DNA of 64,000 nt from Hymenobacter sediminis. Lineage in GTDB: Bacteria > Bacteroidota > Bacteroidia > Cytophagales > Hymenobacteraceae. The number at the start of each line of letters is the position of its first letter. The stretch's first letter is position 1. This document shows, in pieces, positions 61,475-64,000 of the stretch. The notes below the pieces were generated by a model that ran no database searches, was not told the DNA's origin, and worked only from the letters and a program-made list of their open reading frames with translations. The position numbers were made by a program, and so were the translations under genes. The DNA is taken from assembly GCF_003231285.1 (NCBI RefSeq), contig NZ_QKNS01000001.1, positions 1,178,001 to 1,242,000 of the forward strand. The letters run 5' to 3'.

Positions 61475-62350
61475 TTGACCAACAAAGAAATCAAAGCCCT
61501 TATCTCCCTGCTCGACGACCCGGAAGTTGCCCCGCAGATTCAGGAGAAAATCCAGACGCTGGGCGAAACCATTATTCCGTTTCTGGAGGAATCGTGGGAG
61601 GAAAGCCTGGACCCCCAGCAGCAGCAGCGTTTGGAGGACCTGATTCATCACCTGCAGTTCGAGGGACTACAGCAGCGCCTCCGGGTGTGGCGCGACTCTG
61701 GCGGCGAGAACCTGCTGGAAGGCATGTGGCTACTGAACTCCTACCAATACCCCGACGCCGATTTTCAGGTGCTGAACCGGGCCATTGAGCAACTGCGCTT
61801 TGAGGCCTGGACTCTGCTACAGCCCAGCATGCACCCCGCCGACCAGGTGCAGACGCTGAATCATGTGCTGTTCCGGACTCACAAATTCGCGGCTAACACC
61901 CAGAACTTCCACTCCCCGGCTAACTCCATGCTGCATCGGGTGCTGGAAACCCGCCGGGGCAATCCGCTCACGCTTTGCGTGATTTACCTGCTGGTAGCCC
62001 AGCGGCTCAAGATGCCGGTGTTTGGGGTGAACCTGCCCAACCTGTTCGTGTTGACTTACCGGCCCGAGGGTGCCCTGGAGCCCTTTTACATCAACTGCTA
62101 TAACCGCGGCCTGGTGCTCTCGCGCACTGATATTGAGCATTACATCGGCCAGCTCAACCTTACGCCCAACGAAATATTCTTTGAGCCCTGCTCGCACATT
62201 GATATTGTACGGCGGGCCTTGCGCAACCTGCAACTCAGCTTTGAGAAACTGCAGGAACCAGCCAAAGCCCTAGAGGTAGGCCAGCTCCTGGCCATCCTGA
62301 CCAACGAGTCAGAGGCAACCGATGGAAGCTCAGAGCCGAGTGAGGAATAA
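61475..62350 (+). CDS. SirB1-like transglutaminase-fold protein
   Basis: A 291-residue protein if translation starts at TTG 61475 (MTNKEIKALISLLDDPEVAP); an ATG at 61412 would add 21 residues of doubtful origin. The N-terminal part is HEAT-like helical (KIQTLGETIIPFLEESWEES). The C-terminal part is the transglutaminase-like domain of the SirB1 family: FHSPANSMLHRVLETRRGNP, LTLCVIYLLVAQRLKMPVFG, VNLPNLFVLTYRPEG. The Cys-His-Asp triad of true transglutaminases is not complete here. The role of the family is not known. Confidence 0.83.
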   Translation: MTNKEIKALISLLDDPEVAPQIQEKIQTLGETIIPFLEESWEESLDPQQQQRLEDLIHHLQFEGLQQRLRVWRDSGGENLLEGMWLLNSYQYPDADFQVLNRAIEQLRFEAWTLLQPSMHPADQVQTLNHVLFRTHKFAANTQNFHSPANSMLHRVLETRRGNPLTLCVIYLLVAQRLKMPVFGVNLPNLFVLTYRPEGALEPFYINCYNRGLVLSRTDIEHYIGQLNLTPNEIFFEPCSHIDIVRRALRNLQLSFEKLQEPAKALEVGQLLAILTNESEATDGSSEPSEE

Positions 62351-62362
62351 GCAGACTCCTGA

Positions 62363-62410
62363 AAAAAAGCGGAGCCGCTGATGTGCATCATCAGCGGCTC
62401 CGCTTTTTAT
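62363..62410. terminator. bidirectional terminator between SirB1-like and redoxin genes
   Basis: About 20 bp of AAAAAGCGGAGCCGCTGATG pairing with its complement across a five-base loop, with A and T runs outside. Confidence 0.85.
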
Positions 62411-62464
62411 TGTCCTGAGCTGTCAGAAACAAGCAAAGGCCAGTGGCTCAGAGGCGAATACGCC

Positions 62465-63076
62465 TTAAAACCGCTTGATCAGGCAGCCGGCCGCACGCTT
62501 TTCTGCTACGCCTACCGGCCGGCCGGCCAGCAGGTTATTGAGGGCATCGGCCAGGTAGTGCTCTTTGGCGTAGCCTTCTACCTGTGGGTTGTCATCGATG
62601 GCGCCTTTATAACGCACGGCAAAGCTGCCCCCTACGGGCTGCAGCACAACTACCTCGGGCGTTTTCGTGGCTCCGAGCAGCGTGCTTACCTTCTGGCCTT
62701 CGTCGGTGAGTAGGGGTAGCGCCGCGCCGCCGGTTGTTTTGATTTTGAGCTTTTCAGCATCCCCCGCGTCGGCGCTAGCTTCCAGGTTGATGGGTGCGTT
62801 CACGAACAGAAACTGCACACCCTTGCCGCTGTATTCAGTGTTCAGTGCGTTCAGGCGGCTTTCATAGAGCTTAGAGAAGGCGCAGGAAGGGTTTACAAAA
62901 ACCACCACTACGGCCTTGTTAGTGGCGTAGCTTTTCAGGGCTACCTCGGTGTTTGCGCTGTTTTTCAAACTGAAATCAGACACGGAGCGGCTACCCTGCG
63001 CGCGGGCCACGCTCACCGCAACGGTGCAAAAAAGCAAGGCGGCAGCAGCAACAATAGAAATGCGGCGGAGGGACAT
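62465..63076 (-). CDS. exported redoxin-domain (AhpC/TSA-like) protein
   Basis: A 203-residue periplasmic protein: signal MSLRRISIVAAAALLFCTVA cleaved after ARA, then a thioredoxin fold (FSLKNSANTEVALKSYATNK, VVVFVNPSCAFSKLYESRLN, QFLFVNAPINLEA, GATKTPEVVVLQPVGG with a cis-Pro). The peroxidatic position reads CAFS rather than CxxC. A second cysteine occurs in the last residues (AAGCLIKRF), which would suit a resolving role. It fits periplasmic peroxiredoxin-like proteins of Bacteroidota. ATG 63076 fits the signal sequence; an upstream ATG at 63109 is not preferred. Confidence 0.84.
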   Translation of the reverse strand: MSLRRISIVAAAALLFCTVAVSVARAQGSRSVSDFSLKNSANTEVALKSYATNKAVVVVFVNPSCAFSKLYESRLNALNTEYSGKGVQFLFVNAPINLEASADAGDAEKLKIKTTGGAALPLLTDEGQKVSTLLGATKTPEVVVLQPVGGSFAVRYKGAIDDNPQVEGYAKEHYLADALNNLLAGRPVGVAEKRAAGCLIKRF

Positions 63077-63152
63077 GAAAAGTGAGTTAGTGAAATGATG
63101 GTTGAGCAAGTCAAAGTAGATACCCGTGCATAGGCACAGCTAGCAAACTCAC

Positions 63153-63800
63153 TTAATCACCAAGGGCGTAAGTTAAGACGTAGTCGGGATTTGGGCGCAG
63201 GTAGTGAATCTGGTGTTGGCTGCGGGAGTTTTCGAGGAGCAGGTGTCCCGTCAAAACACCAGCCTCCCGCAGCTCAAACGGATTGAGCAGTAACTGCTCT
63301 TTAAACACCAGGCCCCGGCGACTATGCAGCTTGTAGAGCGTCTCCTTGGCACTCCAATAGAGACAATATTTTGCTGTTTCGTTGCCGGCGTTGGCCTGCT
63401 CCGCTTCCGATAGAAACCGGCGAGCCAACTGTTGCGCTTTGGAACGTACCTGTTCAATATCTATGCCAACCGCAGCTTGCGTAGAAAGTAAACCGGCCAC
63501 CCACTCGCCGGAGTGCGAGAGAGATACGCCTACGGCGGGCAGCTCCGGGAAGTAGGGGCGACCATTGGGGTCGTTGTGCAGGGTAGCGGGCGTGTCGTTT
63601 AGTTCGCGCAGCAGATGGTGGGCCAGCACCCGCCCAGCCAGCCACTGCCGGGCCCGCAGTTCGTCGCGGCCATCGGGGTAGCGGGCTAGGTAGTGGGCTT
63701 GCGCTGGTAACAGGGGCCACAGCTCCTCAAGGACTTCAGTGAGGTGCCAGAGGCCCAGCACGCAGGTTTGGGAGACGGGAGAAAGCGAATGGAGGGGCAA
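63153..63800 (-). CDS. 4'-phosphopantetheinyl transferase
   Basis: A 215-residue Sfp/AcpT-like enzyme that loads the phosphopantetheine arm on carrier proteins. Conserved motifs are seen: GVSLSHSGEWVAGLLSTQAA, VGIDIEQVRSKAQQLARRFL with metal-binding Asp, and CLYWSAKETLYKLHSRRGLV (WxxKEA-type). It may serve the fatty acid or secondary-metabolite carrier proteins. The start ATG 63800 (MPLHSLSPVSQTCVLGLW) is the first in frame. It follows the redoxin gene on the same strand with a gap of 76 bases. Confidence 0.93.
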   Translation of the reverse strand: MPLHSLSPVSQTCVLGLWHLTEVLEELWPLLPAQAHYLARYPDGRDELRARQWLAGRVLAHHLLRELNDTPATLHNDPNGRPYFPELPAVGVSLSHSGEWVAGLLSTQAAVGIDIEQVRSKAQQLARRFLSEAEQANAGNETAKYCLYWSAKETLYKLHSRRGLVFKEQLLLNPFELREAGVLTGHLLLENSRSQHQIHYLRPNPDYVLTYALGD

Positions 63801-63975
63801 GCGGTGAAGGTGTAGATGAGCGAATAAGTGAAGGTACGTCTGCCTGATAAAATCGTCATTCTAAGCGAAGGAAGAAGCCTGAGTTCTTTGGTAGCAGTTG
63901 CCCCGAGCTCCTTGCGTAGTAGATGGGGTAGGGCTGGTTGAGAGGCAGAACTACGCCTGGGTATTGTTCCGACGG

Positions 63976-63983
63976 TATCTTTG
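63976..63983 (+). promoter_or_regulatory. -7 box TATCTTTG at the window end
   Basis: Exact TAnnTTTG on the plus strand; it points to a gene whose start codon lies just beyond 64000. The nearby 63855-63895 segment (CGTCATTCTAAGCGAAGG) resembles an interspersed Bacteroidota repeat. Confidence 0.45.
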
Positions 63984-64000
63984 CGCACTCATCCACTCAT

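Noticed and set aside
1..64000. tRNA or rRNA genes
   Set aside because: No cloverleaf with a T-loop of the GTTCGAATC kind outside coding sequence and no rRNA-like stretches were found by reading; a tRNA scan would be decisive.

Overview
The window looks like a chromosomal segment of a Bacteroidota bacterium, most likely a Hymenobacter-type member of the Cytophagales. This is inferred from high GC (near 60% by eye), many promoters of the Bacteroidota -7 type (TAnnTTTG) placed very close to start codons, few Shine-Dalgarno sequences, a CarboxypepD_reg/TonB outer-membrane protein, Rho with a large N-terminal insertion, extended ribosomal protein S16, GH92/GH43 enzymes and families typical of the phylum. 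No rRNA, tRNA, CRISPR array, insertion sequence, integrase or phage gene was seen. Most of the window reads as ordinary core and accessory chromosome.

Layout. 1-5.2 kb, minus strand: 5' part of a TonB-dependent receptor, an O-methyltransferase, a stand-alone SRA/YDG domain protein, an M16 peptidase and a GT9 glycosyltransferase. 5.5-9.3 kb: aminopeptidase P, an OmpA/TSP3 protein and a DUF4252-like lipoprotein. 9.4-12.2 kb, minus: unknown secreted protein, EVE-domain protein, small lipoprotein. 12.4-16.9 kb: PolX-like protein whose polymerase aspartates are missing, a second GT9 enzyme, a lipoprotein, OsmC and a UBP zinc-finger protein. 17-21.9 kb: serS divergent from rho, then a DsbA-like protein. 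22-25 kb, minus: lipoprotein, UbiA prenyltransferase, membrane-linked methyltransferase, membrane protein. 25.5-28.7 kb: membrane protein, winged-helix regulator, large DUF4173-like membrane protein and a small membrane protein; two of these genes share a 17-bp palindrome upstream. 29-39.9 kb: PBP1A, DUF2625, TIGR01777 epimerase, a pterin pair (PTPS/FolE), a periplasmic coiled-coil protein, and an M1 peptidase fused to a putative beta-barrel, translationally coupled to a degenerate pyrophosphatase-like lipoprotein. 40-45.4 kb, minus: rpsP-rimM-trmD-rplS, a fatty-acid desaturase, an RluA pseudouridine synthase and panB. 45.5-50.4 kb: lptD-like gene divergent from an amidase and an MCE/MlaD gene. 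50.5-64 kb: acyl-CoA carboxylase beta subunit, an AT-rich orphan gene, a GH92-GH43 pair, an AraC regulator with an SDR, pyruvate oxidase, a SirB1-like protein, a redoxin, and a phosphopantetheinyl transferase.

Themes. Envelope biogenesis is strongly represented (LptD, MCE, amidase, PBP1A, OmpA, two GT9 enzymes, M1-barrel, several lipoproteins). Several proteins keep a fold but seem to have lost the usual catalytic residues (PolX palm, pyrophosphatase-like lipoprotein). Long perfect palindromes act as likely bidirectional terminators between convergent genes. The best candidate for an undescribed regulated system is the 25.5-28.7 kb membrane module with its own winged-helix regulator and repeated operator-like palindrome. 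No database search was possible; all family calls come from motif recognition.
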